Shown in pieces: positions 48,231 through 61,397 of a stretch of 64,000 nt of DNA; within the stretch, counting starts at the first letter, position 1, and each line of letters opens with the position of its first letter. The stretch covers positions 372,001-436,000 of the forward strand of contig JAJLTO010000005.1 in assembly GCA_030568195.1 (NCBI GenBank), given 5' to 3'. Source of the stretch: Dipodascopsis uninucleata var. uninucleata (taxonomy: Eukaryota > Ascomycota > Lipomycetes > Lipomycetales > Lipomycetaceae). The notes below the pieces were generated by a model. The model did not search any database and had not been told where the DNA came from. It saw nothing but the letters and a program-made list of their open reading frames with translations. A program made the translations under genes and the position numbers.

Positions 48231-49762
48231 TAATTCTAGTATCGCACTAGATCAAATATATATTCGAATGAATCGGAATTATTCTTCTATACGAATGGCA
48301 TCGTTAGATACCGTATAATATATCGAATAAAAAAACGGCTATGGAAAAGATATTAAAAGAGGTTCAGCGCTTTAAGGATTATGATTATCTGTTGAATTTT
48401 TTATTACTATTTATATCACTAAAATCATTGATAGGAGGTACAAGTTTTGTTTTTTGTTTTGACTCCGCGGTTAGTAGACTTGCAGTTGATTATCGAGATG
48501 ATGTAATGTAAATCGTGTAATATTATGTTTCATGGTCTACAGGTTGTTAGTTCAATGTATTCAGCGTGTTCATTCTTGTGCTTCCGTTAAGTTGATATAA
48601 GATAACAAGAGTGCCTTTTTGTTAGTAAGAATATTATATTCGTCAGACATGAACCTACTTGACACTTCACGAACTAGAATTCAACATTGTTTTATTGTTT
48701 TCCAGTTATAGATAATCTATCTTAATATATCGAATTTTTGTGTGTATACACTATACTGTTATAAAAAACAGAACAAACGAAACTATTGACTAAATCATAT
48801 CACCAAAAGTTATCATATTTAAATAATTCTCAAATTATAAACTAAGAATAGAAGCCTTAAAAATACATACATTCGAGTGAACAACATATTTGGCATTCAA
48901 AAATGAGTACAGATACAACATAATATTAATATAAATCTTTCGACAGAAAACACAAAGATGCTACAATATAAAGAAATGAAATAACATTAATACAAAAACA
49001 TGGTAGCGAAATAGCATCAATACGATGCCAATTAATAGACTCCACGATACTTCAATAAGATCTGTTTGTCGCCTATCTGAACAAAAGGAACAAGATCATA
49101 ATCTGATTTAAAATAGTGTAATTTAGCATGAACATAACAACCAATAATTAAACGATGACGACAACGAGAATTAGTAGTGTAATAAGAGCAATGATATTAA
49201 CAACTTGATATATAAAAATATCAGAGAGCGAATAAATTTGGTATCAAGAGCATTCTCAGAAACAAATAAAAAACATTTAGGACTGATTTGAGGATTAAAA
49301 TGACAAACGACATGAGAACCGGAGAAAAAGAAAGAAACGACCAACAGAAAACAGGTAGGACCATATAAAATTTGAAAAATCTTAAAAAAATAACAATCAA
49401 GAGAATAACTAAGACAGATTGAGAATATATAAAATCAACCGTATATTATACATACGCATTCACAAAAAAGACCAAAGAAGTATAAAAAATGAAGCAATGA
49501 TATGAGATGAGCAGGCATATATATCAAAAGACATTCGACTAATCTGCTTAGCTTTCTACTATCTTAACTCACTCTTCGTTAAAAAAAGCATAAAAACATA
49601 GTAGTAGTAAATTAGAAATGAGTAATCAAGATACTCAATAACTCTCTCAAGTTTGTCTTGAAACAGTAAAAATACTTTTCTCCTAAATAAATAAACCAAG
49701 TAAACGCTAAACCCCTGAAACTTTTATCCAAATTCAAAAGAATGAAGCATCATCATATAATT
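48231..49762. other. intergenic, convergent 3' flanks
   Basis: 1.53 kb, markedly A-rich on the plus strand from 48760 to 49700. It holds the 3' ends of TAF3 and the RhoGAP gene. No gene or RNA seen. Confidence 0.5.
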
Positions 49763-52700
49763 TTATTCTATATCAGAAGCACCACTGCCATTATTACTCA
49801 AGACACTCTCCATGACGTCTTCTGGAACCACGCTGAACTCTTCATGGTTCTCTATAAGAGAATTAACAGCCTCGATAGCAAGAAAGTAGCTATCACCTGC
49901 AATACCACCAATAGTCGGCTGTACCTCGTCGTCTCCACTCCCTAAGCCATTCGCTGCCGCAGCAGCAGAAGCACTAGCCATTGCAGCAGCTGCAACTATA
50001 TCCTCAGGATTAGAATTAGAAGGATAAAGAATGTTAGGAGTAATAACAGTTGATAGATTATGAATATCCATCTTAGATCCTGACTCCTCATCGACATGAG
50101 AAAATGAAGCGACCCATTTCAGGAAATTGAATATAATCTCCATGGAATCTCTATGAGATCTAGGAAGTAGACAGCAAACAAGATGAAGCACTCTTCTTCT
50201 CGTACTATCGTCTGATATCCTCTGAGAGGCAATCCAAAGCTTGTGCAGCTTAAATGTAAGTAAGGGATCGGGCAATTCTCGCAAAAATTTCTTCAACAAT
50301 GCCGCAAGCTGAACCGGTGACTCGTCATCTAGATTCACTGAAAGCGCATCTGGAGGAACTTTATCAATTTGTTCTGCGAGAGCTTTTAACTTCCTAATGT
50401 TGCCATTCTTACGGAATACGCCTTCGACAGACATATCCTTCCGTCTCATAGCCGATATACAATCATCCAAGAACAAAGGAACTTTTAATCTACCCTTACT
50501 GATACCTAGCTCAGAATCAGTTCCAGTACGCTCCACAAGAATCTCTAAGGGCACATTGAACGTTGCACCTATCGAGATTCCATTACTCATTCCTTTTTTG
50601 CTTTTACCTCCAGATTGAGTAGAGAAACCTTTATCTGCAGTGGTACCAGATGTAATTGAGCCTCCATATCCTCCGTTGCTACCGGAATTAGAATGGCTAG
50701 TACCATTCTTTGAAAATGCCTTGCCAAACTTTTCCCAGAAACCCATTTTCGAACCTGAGCCTCCGTTCGATTGAGTAATACGAGGCTCTGATAGAATTTG
50801 ATTAAGCTCTTCTGAAGAAAAGAATTCTGTCACCAAAGGTCGCAGAGCTTGAGCAGCAAAATGTCTAACAAGGAAGTACTCCACATTCTGAAGTTCTGAA
50901 AAGAACTTCTGTGAACCAGAAGCATTGGTAGAAACATTTGAAATCGCTGAAATAGGCTTATCCGCGGTCTTGTTGTTCTGCGTGTCGATTGAACTGTTTC
51001 GGCGAAAAGTTTCATCAATATAATGACCAGAAACACCATTATTCTGATTGATGAGCTTTGGCATTGGCCCACTTCCAAGAGCAAGAGAAGATTGTCTTTG
51101 ATGCCGGAAAGCATTAGGGCGCTGTTCTCGGGCTTGCTCCGCAGCAACTATTCTAGGAATATCATCCAACGTTAAATACTTCTCGCCAAAGAGAATATCT
51201 GTCTTATCCATAGGTGGACTATTGGATTCGATAGACTTCTTGGGAAGAGGTTTTATGACTGATGGTGGAGATGTATTATCGCTGTCGGAAACACTATCAT
51301 TATTTGTAGGCTTACCATTAGAAAGCTTAGAAGCTGGTGTTTTTGGTGATGCGCCTTTAAAATAAGGCGGAGAAGATGGAACAGTAGTTGGTGAGATTTG
51401 GACTGACGGACTAGTGGGAGAAAAGTTCCAAGAACCAGGCGTATTGAGAGAAGTGAGATTATTAGCATTGATAGATGCTGGTGTTTGCGATATAGGGGCG
51501 ATTGTCGACTTCATAGCGTGATTTGAAGAAGGTGACGAACTATTCTTAGGAGATGTTCGAATCTTATTGTGCTTCAGACTATTACTGCGAAACACCTGCG
51601 GAGCATTCAAAGACTTCTCGACATCATTGTAAGATGATGAAAAAGGATCGTTAAAATGATCACCCACTAAACCAGTAGAAGATGTTACGGGAAGTGTCTT
51701 TGTTTTGCGCGCCGTTTTATTAGCATTAGCGTCTGATATTGTACGCTTGAATCTCGAAGATCTTAAACGTCTTATATCAGTCAATGTATTAACATAACCT
51801 TCGACAGACTCAAATTTGTCAGTAGAAGATGCACGGTAAAGTATGTCGGACTTTTCCTGACTTGCTTCATAGACCAATCTGAAAACCCTATGCAGGGCGA
51901 CGTTTAGAAGAAAACCATATTGATTTAACCGTGAAATAAATTCAAACGCATTGCGGCGCGCGTTATCATTAGGCTCAACACAATCGACACATAATAGTGT
52001 CCGCGATGAGTCAACCCAATAGGTATCCGGTATTTCATTTGACAAGGTCCTACCACACCTCGCACAAAGAAAACAATCATTTGTAAGATGTCGTCGGCGG
52101 TCTCGTTTGTCTATCAAATCAATACTGATAAACCGAGCACACTTTTCTTCAATTCCATTTTTGCAGACCATACATTGATCAGTAATGTTAGGAATCAATG
52201 TCTCGCGACTCAAAGGTGGAGGTGGGCTATTTGAAGACATGTGTGTTAAAAATCGATCAATAGAATGCGAACTAGGATCGATTTTATCTTGTCGTAGCGC
52301 AGTGTCCAGACCATATTGCATCAGTAGCTTCAGATAATGAGCCATGGATGTCACTAAATCTAGAAGATCTTTTGTCATGGTATTCTGCAGCTCAACTGAA
52401 TTTGTAGGTAATGTGGTCAAAAAATTAACTATATTCTTGCATAGCGTCTTTGGCTCCTTGCCTAGTGGACGACTGTTGAGGTCTTTGGTATGCGGAAGAT
52501 TATCGATAGCTCTAAAAAGAATCTGAATTCGATATATTAATCTACCAGTGGCCAATACAGCATCCATAGGGGCATCATTTGTTGAATACTGTAGCATGTC
52601 AGATATGCAAGCCGCTGAAACTTCTTCAAAACTACTAAGGATAGTCCAAATCTTGTAGACTTTGTTTTCCACCACTCTTTGCTTCTGTTTGAGAGCCTCA

Positions 52701-54359
52701 GGTGAAAGCTTACCGTCGTCATCGTAAATATGAGAGTTCGGAGTAGAAGAATTTGAAATATTAGTGCTATCATAAGCAGGTGCCTGACTGATTGTTCGAT
52801 TAGCCGTCGCGAGCCTAACGTTCCAAAACTTATGAATCATGTAGCATTCCGGATGCCAGTGTTCATGCCGACCATTTCGTAGATTTTCAATGAATTGTTT
52901 CAAAATAGCAGACTGACAGCCCTCGCATCGCTCTGCAAACAAAGTAGAAAAGTGGAAATGACAGTAGACCTGACCATCGCGTTCGTAATAGTTGTCTTCA
53001 GCTTGAAAAACATGAGAACAAATAGAACAGGTAAAATGCTCGAGATGATACTTATGGCCAACCGCCATGACATAATCACCTCTTAAAGCTTCACCGCAAA
53101 CGTGACAAAGAAGATTTTTGCGCTTGAAAAAATCTCGTTCACATAGAGGAACAGTTTTTGATCTCTCAGTCAGATCACTCGAAGCAACCTCCAGCGGGAA
53201 GAATTGGTCTATAACAGATTTACCACAATCCTAACGATAAACGAAAACACATAAGTAAGGACTTTAATTTAAAAAGAAATGAAGAGAAAAGAGAGAAAAT
53301 CAAATTACTTACTACACAGACAAAGCAGCCGCGATGAAAAGTTCTGTCCATCGCCCGAATCGTCGGACTTTCGAGATCTTCACCACAATGGGCACAGATA
53401 CCAGACATTGTGTTACCACCAGCGTTGGAATCTGGCTGCCGAGAAGAACCCTGCGGGTTTGAGCTTGTACCCTTGCCGCTCAGAGTATTTGTCCGGCCTA
53501 CAATACTAGACGGCATTCGAGAAAGGCCCGGTTGAGGAGAACTCGCAGGGTTTCGCTTGTCTCTAGATTGCTGCTGTTCGTGGCGGTGGGAAGACTGGTT
53601 CTGGCGATGAACGTCTTGGTCTTTTCCCAGCTGATCCTGCTGAGGGCGCTTGTGTGATGTAGAAGATGAAGATGATGAGGTAGAAGAGGTAGGTGAAGAA
53701 GATGACGATGACGATGAGAAGGAGGAATGTTGGTGTGGCTGAGGTTTCGATTGAAGCTGAGTATGTATTTGTTTTGACCGAGTATCTATAGTGTGCGACA
53801 GATTATTTTGGGCCAACTTAGAGCCGGCACTTTTCGTTTCTTGCTTAGGTAGAATATGGTGTTGCTCGTCTTGCCGTAGTTGTTGTGGTTGCTGCGGTTG
53901 TTGTGGTTGTCGCTGTTGTGGTTGCCTCTGTTGTGGTTGCCTCTGAGAATATGATTTCGAAGAAGACGAAGGCGGTCCCAAGGATGAATCCTGGATACGC
54001 ACATTGGACTTTGCTTTAGGATCCAAAATGTCCTTCGTATTCGAAATTTTAGCGTCAGTACTTTCGACGGGAGATGGGATAAGATCAAAAGAGCGGTTGT
54101 GCTGACTGGGGCGCTGCGTAAGAGCCTGTGGCCGTTGCTGGTAATTCTGCTGGAGCTGGGGCAGCTGCATTTGTCTCTCAGCTCCTTGCTTGCCATTCTG
54201 TGCGTCAGATTCACTTTTCAGTACAGGACTATGCATTGACTGGAATCTTTGAACATCATGCGTATGACTATGCTCATTGTCTTGCCCGCCGTTCTGATTC
54301 TGCTGAAGCGGCTGTGACGGGGGGGATTCATCCCCCTCACGTCTAGGTTGTAGCGTCAT
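49763..54359 (-). CDS. LRG1: LIM-domain Rho GTPase-activating protein, Lrg1 type
   Basis: Exons 54359-53313 and 53230-49763 join in frame to 1504 aa; the intron (83 bp) splits the first LIM domain between FVCV and DCGKSV. An in-frame GTG extension upstream of 54359 was ignored in favour of the ATG. Residues 1-315 are low complexity, with Gln-Pro-Arg repeats (RQPQQ) and a Ser run. LIM1 starts at about 319 (CAHCGEDLE), LIM2 follows directly (CHVCGEALRGDYV), and LIM3 is near 702 (CMVCKNGIEEKC). After a long Ser/Asn-rich stretch comes the RhoGAP domain at about 1241-1417, with the Arg finger Arg1289 in GVFRKNG and the FLRELPDPLL motif. Yeast Lrg1 (1017 aa) is a Rho1 GAP that restrains glucan synthesis and Pkc1 signalling. 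Confidence 0.94.
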
Positions 54360-57151
54360 GATATTATAGTGAAATAGAATCAGGCACTGACAACATTCGC
54401 GGGCACTGCGGGACACGTAAGGACCGGGGAGTGGCAGAGAGCAATAGCAGAGTAGAAAATTACAAGATAAGATATATAGACGTAAGCGTGCGTGTATAGA
54501 GGAATTTCTGAAGGAAGCCGAAAAAAGTTGGAAAATATCAATTCAAAATCAGTACGAAAAGGACGAATGGCAGTGGTATGCGATAGTACTTTTTTAAGAG
54601 TTGGACAATAGTGTAATAATAACAACACGACCGACCAGCTAGCAAAAACTACCCTTTTTTGCTGATTATTATTTCTGTAGATTTTAGTAATTTTATTTTA
54701 CTTTATTTATTTTATTCTGAATATTGAATTTTTAGATAGTGGATGATTTATCTTTTTCTACGAGCCAGCTAAACTGTTCGTGTATACTATAATAATGAGC
54801 GCAGAGCTTAAGCAATAGGGAATAATAATAATAATAATAATAATAAATTACAATATAAGTTACATAACAGTATCGATAGTACTTTATATCTAATACTAAT
54901 AATACTAGTAATTACAAATAAATAGTAAAAATAATAGCAGTAATAATATAATTCTCCCTTCCTTTGCCTTCAGCCATTTATTGTTCTACGATATATGCTA
55001 GCGTTTTGCTAGTGTACTTTGAGTCCTCCTTAATGGATTTCACAGCATGCAACTTTTTTTATGTGCTTCTTTTTTCAGTGTTCAAGTTGTACCTTTTTTC
55101 TTCCGTCTTTTTTCCTCATTATTTTGCTCTTATTCTTTTTATCATATTATCTCTCTGCTAGAATGTTTTCTTTCTTTCTTGCTCTTTTTCTTTTCCTTAT
55201 TTAAAATCACCTAAGCGCTGCTCTGTGTTATTCTCTACATTCTCTTCGGAAGAGGGGGGCGAACAGCTAGGTATTAAAAAGTTGTCAGTGAATATTAACC
55301 TACACGCTAATTTCGCTTCTGTTACTGCCAATAAACCTCATAAAGCTAAAAATAGCCCTACCTCTCGCTCACTCAAAGCCTGTTTGGCAAACACTAGATC
55401 TAGCCTCACTGAGCCGTCCTCGTTCCCTCGTCCACCGTCTTCACAAAACCTCAAAGCGTGCCTGGCTAGTCAGCAATGACTAATCAACTAGAGCACTTGG
55501 CGGCAGACAAAGATGTCTTCTGCAGACGCCGAAGAGTACGCGACGGAGAGCGCGTAGAGTGCCGAAATTGCCAGTGCACTTTGTCCACAGCTCCCTTTTT
55601 ACGTCCCCAGACTGGCACGTAGTTCTGGATGGCTGCAGCGGCGGACGCAGCTTGCAGAATGCTACGTCACTGAATCCGGGCCTACGTTCACGCAGGAGCA
55701 CGCTGGTGCTCTTGTTACATGGGTAATTACAGTAAGACAGGGGCAGTGGAATAGTTAATCAAACAAGATTGCGCTATTGCGCTATTGCACTAATATCGTT
55801 ACTGTTCCTACAGTAGAGCTTTAGGCCGTCAAAATTGCTGTTTGTTTCTGTGCATATTTACTTTGTATCCGGCGAGCAGACGATAGAAGGTTTTATTAAA
55901 CAAATAAATCTGACTGTGCGCCATACTTCTTGCAGACTAGTTAGCTATACTTCGCTTAGCTGTTCTACGTGCGCTATACTAAGACCGGCTAAAATTACAG
56001 TCTAAAGCGCCTCTTGCGGAAGGGCTCCGTGTGTATGTGAGCAGCGCAAAGGGAAGCAACATCGCTAATTAGACACAGAAGTGTGAGCTTAATGGCTGGC
56101 AGGAACCCTAAAATATCCAAACAAAAATGAAATCTCTGCGCGCGATCTGCTGCGTGCTCTGTAATCCTGTTAACCCCCTTCCTGTACGTCTAATAGGTAC
56201 CAACTGTAGTCTCACATCTGCCGTCTTCGCTTTCTTCTACGTTAAACCTTCTAGCGCACCTTCTGGATGAGATCCATTGCCCTCAGCGGAGCAGAGAACT
56301 TTCCCTCTTCACGCGCCTGTCCACGATAGCTTCAAGTATATGTTGGTCGTGCACATCAGTAGTCCATGCCTCACTCGCACGCGCACATCCCATTAGCCTA
56401 CGCATGTCCTACCCCTTTCTCCTGAAAATGATCAGCTGAAGTCAATCCGAAAGTCCTGCAAGGCCCAGCTTTCAGAGACTCCTCGCTACCACTCTCAGAG
56501 GGCGCATAAAAGTAAGCGAACCTGTCAAGCCCTCCAGCAGACTGATCCTGACAGGTCGTGTGCGGCCTGTTCTTGCACGCGGGTCACACAGACACATACT
56601 TTATAAAGCACAGTCGTCGTTCATGTATCTTATATATCTTCACGTACCCCTTTAACTTGCAGAAGGTACATGGTCTCGTCCCGTTGCCCCTGGCACTTCG
56701 TCACATATCACGTTTACCCCCCTACGTAACTGCGTGTCCTGGGTGCAGCCTTCCTGCGCTAGCTGCTCTTCTATATTTCACACTGGATTATGTTTACTGG
56801 ATTAATGAATCGTACAAGTTTCACTGTCTCATTAAAGCAAAGAGCCATATATATTGATTTCTAACAACAATGATAATGGGTCTGTCGAGTTCCCATCTGT
56901 TATCAAGGCAGCCAAAGATATCTCGTGGCGATCAGCCAGTCCCTCAGATGGCGAGTATTCGTAGGCTCTGCTGGCCTATCCGTATCCACAGCTAAACTGC
57001 TTCCACGGAGCACGCAGCCAGAGAGTTTGCTATCTCCTGTTCTTTGTTGACTCGTGACTTTCGCTGAAGGAGAGAGACCGGGCACTGAAATGTCGTCGGC
57101 GTTGAGCGGGACCCAAAAGATGCACCGCTGTCAGTCAAGTTATTACGGTTA
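54360..57151. other. intergenic, LRG1 promoter and wall-protein 3' flank
   Basis: 2.79 kb. It holds an (AAT)n run at 54821-54846 and long T-rich leader-like DNA. The plus-strand open frame at 55225-55479 has no ATG and repeats SLKACLA twice; it is not called. The stretch 55480-57150 is less AT-rich but shows no gene. Confidence 0.45.
54821..54846. repeat. (AAT)n microsatellite
   Basis: About 26 bp of uninterrupted AAT repeat upstream of LRG1. Confidence 0.9.
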
Positions 57152-59157
57152 CTAGCACATGATCACAGCAGTCGTTAAAATAGCGGCAAAAATGGTCATT
57201 CCGAAGTTCTTGATGGTCGCTGAACCTTTACTGTCGAGCCCAGAAGGACCAGTGTATGACGGTGCGCTCGTTGAGTATGTCTGCCGATCATTCATTAGCT
57301 CATCCGGTCTCTATTACGTTATCTTGCTTCACTTACATAATTAGCTGGCTGTGTAGGTATAACGGCAGATGCTGATGGAAGCCAGGTGACCTGTATCGTC
57401 TGAGTGTTAGTTTATGCTATCAGCCAAATAGATATGATAGAGCTGTTCGCAATATCGCGTGATCTTGCTCAAGATATATAATACTCACGGGAACTGAGGA
57501 TGACGGCGTAGTCGTAGTTAACATCACTGAGGTCGAGGTGGTTGAGTTTATCCATATGAAGCTAAATGCGCTTGAGCTTGAGCTCAAGCTTGTTGGCGTA
57601 GTCGGCACATCGGTTGATATGTAAGTTGTGGGCGCTTCAGGTATTACAGTACTAGGCGGTGTGGACTCTTCGGTCGTAATATACTCGATACTACTTGAGG
57701 CTATAGAAACTTCTGGGGTGCCTTTGGTAGGTGAAGAGGTCGACGTCATTGATACTGTGCTAGAGTCAGGCCCACAGCCATTCATATACACTGTAACAGT
57801 AACCACGCTTTCTCCAAACGTATTTGTAAACATTGTGCTAGTAGAGCTACTCTGTAAGATTAACGATAGAGGTGAAGAATTAGCTGTAATAGTTGAAATG
57901 GTAGAATAGTCAAAACTCCTACTAGAATATGTTGAAGTTGAGGTTGCCGATGACGTTGTTGAAACCTGCTCTTCAGATGAAGTTAACGAGGAGCTGGGCT
58001 CCACAAAGTCAGAAGCTGAACTCGGCTGCTCATCCTTAGTTGTAGATGATAGCGAACTAGTAGGCTGTGCTGCCTCAGTCGTAGGTGAAGTCGAACTAGC
58101 GGGCTGCGCTGCCTCAGTTGTAGTTGATGTCGAACTAGCAGGCTGCGCTGCCTCAGTTGTAGTTGACGTCGAACTAGCAGGCTGTGCTGCCTCAGTTGTA
58201 GTTGAAGTCGAACTAGTCGGCTGCGCTGCCTCAGTTGTAGATGGCGAATTAATAGACCGTTGCGTCTCAGTTGTAGATGAAGGTGAAGACGTAGGCTGTT
58301 CCGCTTCAGTAGTACTGGAAGTTATTGTTGTAGAAGTGGGTGTTGGAGAAGAGGTAGATAATGACGATGTTGTCGTCGATATCGTCAAGGGCGTGTCAGT
58401 GTATGACAAAGTAGTAGAAGGAATGTAGTCCGAGCTTGAATCCTGAGGACTGGCACTAGCGGATTGAGTTGTACTATAATAGTCGTCATCAGATGAAGTT
58501 GATGTCTGCGGGGACAAAGTAGTCGTTGCAGATGGAACAGATTTAGTAACTTCTGCTCCTGCAGATGTGGGAAAACCACATGCATTTAGTGGAGATGTCA
58601 AATCTGAACTAAAAAATTGCCAAATATTTTCGCTGGCTGGTCCTGCGCAGTCAAGGCATCTGTAAAAATATTGTACGTTAGCTATACTAGAGTAAAGAGT
58701 CTATCTCTATCAAGAGAAACTTACGCCACAGCAAGCTGTAGAAAATCGGAGCTAGATCCACATAGACAACTAGTCTTGCTATCACAATCGTCTCCTGCGA
58801 TAATCGCGGCAGCTATACATGTGAGTTAGTTGTAGTTCATTTTCAGCAAGCGAAACATTAACATTGTCATATGTTCCATGTGGTTTAAGGTTAAGTAATA
58901 CAAACTCAAAGGTTAAAGTAATTAAAGTTGACAGGTAGACTAAAATTTGAGTACATTGCACAGCATTGAACAGTCGCTACTCGGTCTATAGCGAGCGCTC
59001 TTACGCTTAATGAGATTGTATGCTTACCGCAGTTTGAATAGCACTCAACTAAGGCATCTTGAGGCTGTGGAACTGCCTTGACGACAGGAGACAGTGCAAA
59101 GTTAAGAAATACAGTCGCCACAAGACCGAATGCGATATGAGTATTAAGGATAGTCAT
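57152..59157 (-). CDS. secreted eight-cysteine, Ser/Thr-rich GPI wall protein, five exons
   Basis: Exons 59157-59028, 58812-58725, 58659-57489, 57390-57337 and 57280-57152 join in frame to 523 aa. A signal peptide (about 1-28) precedes a compact domain with eight cysteines at 39, 43, 53, 59, 61, 74, 77 and 100; the Cx3C, then Cx5CxC spacing is CFEM-like, though the later CLDC pair departs from the Pfam pattern. Residues 105-480 are a Ser/Thr stalk, likely O-mannosylated, with 13-residue tandem repeats containing TTEAAQPA. The two last exons add VTWLPSASAVIPTQPANY and a 42-aa end with a Gly/Ser-rich omega region and hydrophobic tail (FGMTIFAAILTTAVIMC), a GPI signal. An AAACTAAC branch site supports exon 4. 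CFEM proteins serve in haem uptake, adhesion or wall structure; the exact job is unknown. Confidence 0.8.
58063..58257. repeat. 39-bp coding minisatellite
   Basis: Five near-identical 39-bp units starting at 58063, 58102, 58141, 58180 and 58219, with decayed copies on the high-coordinate side (58258-58330). They encode the TTEAAQPASSTST repeat of the wall-protein stalk. Copy number in such stalks often varies between strains. Confidence 0.9.
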
Positions 59158-61397
59158 GGTCGCAGTAACAACGTTTTAAGTATCGTGGAGCGCTTCGGAG
59201 ATGATAGACACAAAATAGCAATAAGGCACTTCTAAAATATATGCTGCTTCTCTGAATAGTAGGATGTATAGAAATATAGTGAACGTGATGAAGATGATAT
59301 AGAAATTGAAGAACGGTGCGCGTATGGAGCTCAGCAAGATGATTCGATGAGAAATATAGCTTCGAGGTTACTTATACGTGCAACAGTACACATACATACT
59401 TATTTATAACTATTTAAGAAAAATTGGGCTGTGAGTATAATAAGCGAATGTGTATATATGAGTCTGGATAGACAATCGAAACGTAAAGAGCGCAACTTCT
59501 TAAAATACAACAAAACTTGCAGAATAAATCATATAAGAAATAACATATCGCACAACGCGGGATTTTGAAGAATCAAGCACGTAATATAGTCTTTTTTTCT
59601 AGAAATATATTAAAATTTTATAAACAACATATACAAGGCTCAAGGCTCAAGGATAACAGTAGTGCTCGGTGAATACTGGATCACCACAATGAGCAGGACA
59701 TAACGGTGAAGTAGCAGAAAATAAACAAGATAAAACCGCTTCACAGTAATAGAGTTTAGACATATCACTGTTCTGTAACTACGGAGATTTATTTGGCATT
59801 TCATCATTTATTTCAGATTCACAGGACCAGTCTTTCGTTTTGCGCCTATCCTCGTGTCATATCATCTCATCCCGTCTCTCATCTCATCTCACTCACATGT
59901 TCACCAGTACGCCCCCTTTTTAATTAGTGCCCCTTAGATTACGTGCACTTGACCCATATACAGTAGGCTCCACTAATGTAAACTCCTGTTATATGTCACT
60001 GCAGATTCTTCACGTCTCATCGGATTGTCGGCACGCGTATGCATGTTCACGAACCTTCTTGCGCGCTGACTCAGTGCAGTAGAGCGGCTAGGCACACATT
60101 TATTGTACCTTTGCTTGCCAGCACAAAGAATCAAGCATGAAATAAGTCTACAGCCATATGCACACAAGTCCTCACTCGCTTAGCACAATAGCTTCAAGTC
60201 CATTCCTCTAAGATTAAAGCAGTCGTTTTTGTCTCATTATATTCTTTTGTAAATGAGTTGGACCTGCAATCTTCATCTTGTTGCGAAATATACTGGATCT
60301 GTCCCGCGTAACACAAATATACCCTAAAGTAAATTTGAGGACTCTTAACCCTACAACGCGCTGTACCGCGCACTATACACTATTGCGGCCTCATCCCTAT
60401 TTTATTTCTACAGCTACTGTTATCCCTCACTTGAACGCGTCTCAGCAACTGCGCAAGTCACGTGATTGTATTGAACACCGCGTTGCTAGCGAGCGAGCCT
60501 GGCGCTTAACCCGCAAGTGGCGACGACAGAATAGGCAAATGCATTGCCAATCACAGCACTATTACATCATGGCCCAGCACTGATCACCTTACCCTGAACT
60601 ATACGCCTCCCAGTGGCTCGCCGCAAATTACATTACCCTTATCCACTCGTTTCAGCATGCTTCAAGCAGCCGAAAGAGAGCTTAACTTACTAGCCGCCGA
60701 GGCGGAGGGTCTACCGCATCCCGCCACCATTTCCACTGACGTAATTGAAAAAAGGTCCACAGCGGCGCCTACCCGCGCAATTTAGTACCTGTAGATAACA
60801 CGTTATGAAGACAATGAAGACAGCAAGCCAGAAACAAATTTCTGATGAGTAGTCATTAATTGGTAATTCCGACGCATTAGCTCCCGGGATGCCCTTTGAG
60901 AGTGGCATTTCGTAGCGTTGATAATGCATTGGATATTGCAAAATGGCGCTCAGATAGAAACAAGCAAGACAAGGGTGGCATAGTTATCGGCGACAACTAA
61001 ATGATACTTGTCCGAAGCGTTAATACAAATGAAATTAGCAAATGAAAAATAAAATAAACGAATTCTAATAAAAAATTAAAAAATTAAAACCTGTGGGCTT
61101 TAGAGTATTGGGCTGGAAGACAGAACAAACTCGCCATCATAGTAGATTTGGGTTAAGAGAAATATCTTTAAAAAATAAACGCTAAAAAGGGTATGATCGT
61201 AAATGAATGGGCATATACTGAGCTCGATAATTTATTAATATAAAAAGCAAGGTTGCCGACCTTTTTTTCCTACCACTCTCAGTTAATCGCCGTACATTAT
61301 AGAAAACTGGTTATATCGCTATTAGATCCAGTCTATTCCTAAGGCATTATATATCAATCATCAGTTGCAATCAATTCAGATTTTTCAGTTAGTTACA
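59158..61397. other. intergenic, divergent promoter of wall protein and ADH
   Basis: 2.24 kb with a TCTCA-rich simple sequence at 59850-59898 and a TCACGTGA palindrome at 60458-60465. ORFs of 64-101 codons between 59973 and 60941 have no recognisable product. Confidence 0.45.
60458..60465. promoter_or_regulatory. TCACGTGA palindrome (E-box type)
   Basis: Perfect palindrome about 940 bases upstream of the alcohol dehydrogenase start. Motif only. Confidence 0.35.

Noticed and set aside
53313-54416. Start of LRG1 at the upstream in-frame codon 54416
   Set aside because: That codon is GTG; the first ATG in frame is at 54359.
55225-55479. 84-codon plus-strand open frame with SLKACLA repeated twice
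   Set aside because: No ATG start and no splice context that would attach it to a gene; kept only as a note in the spacer.
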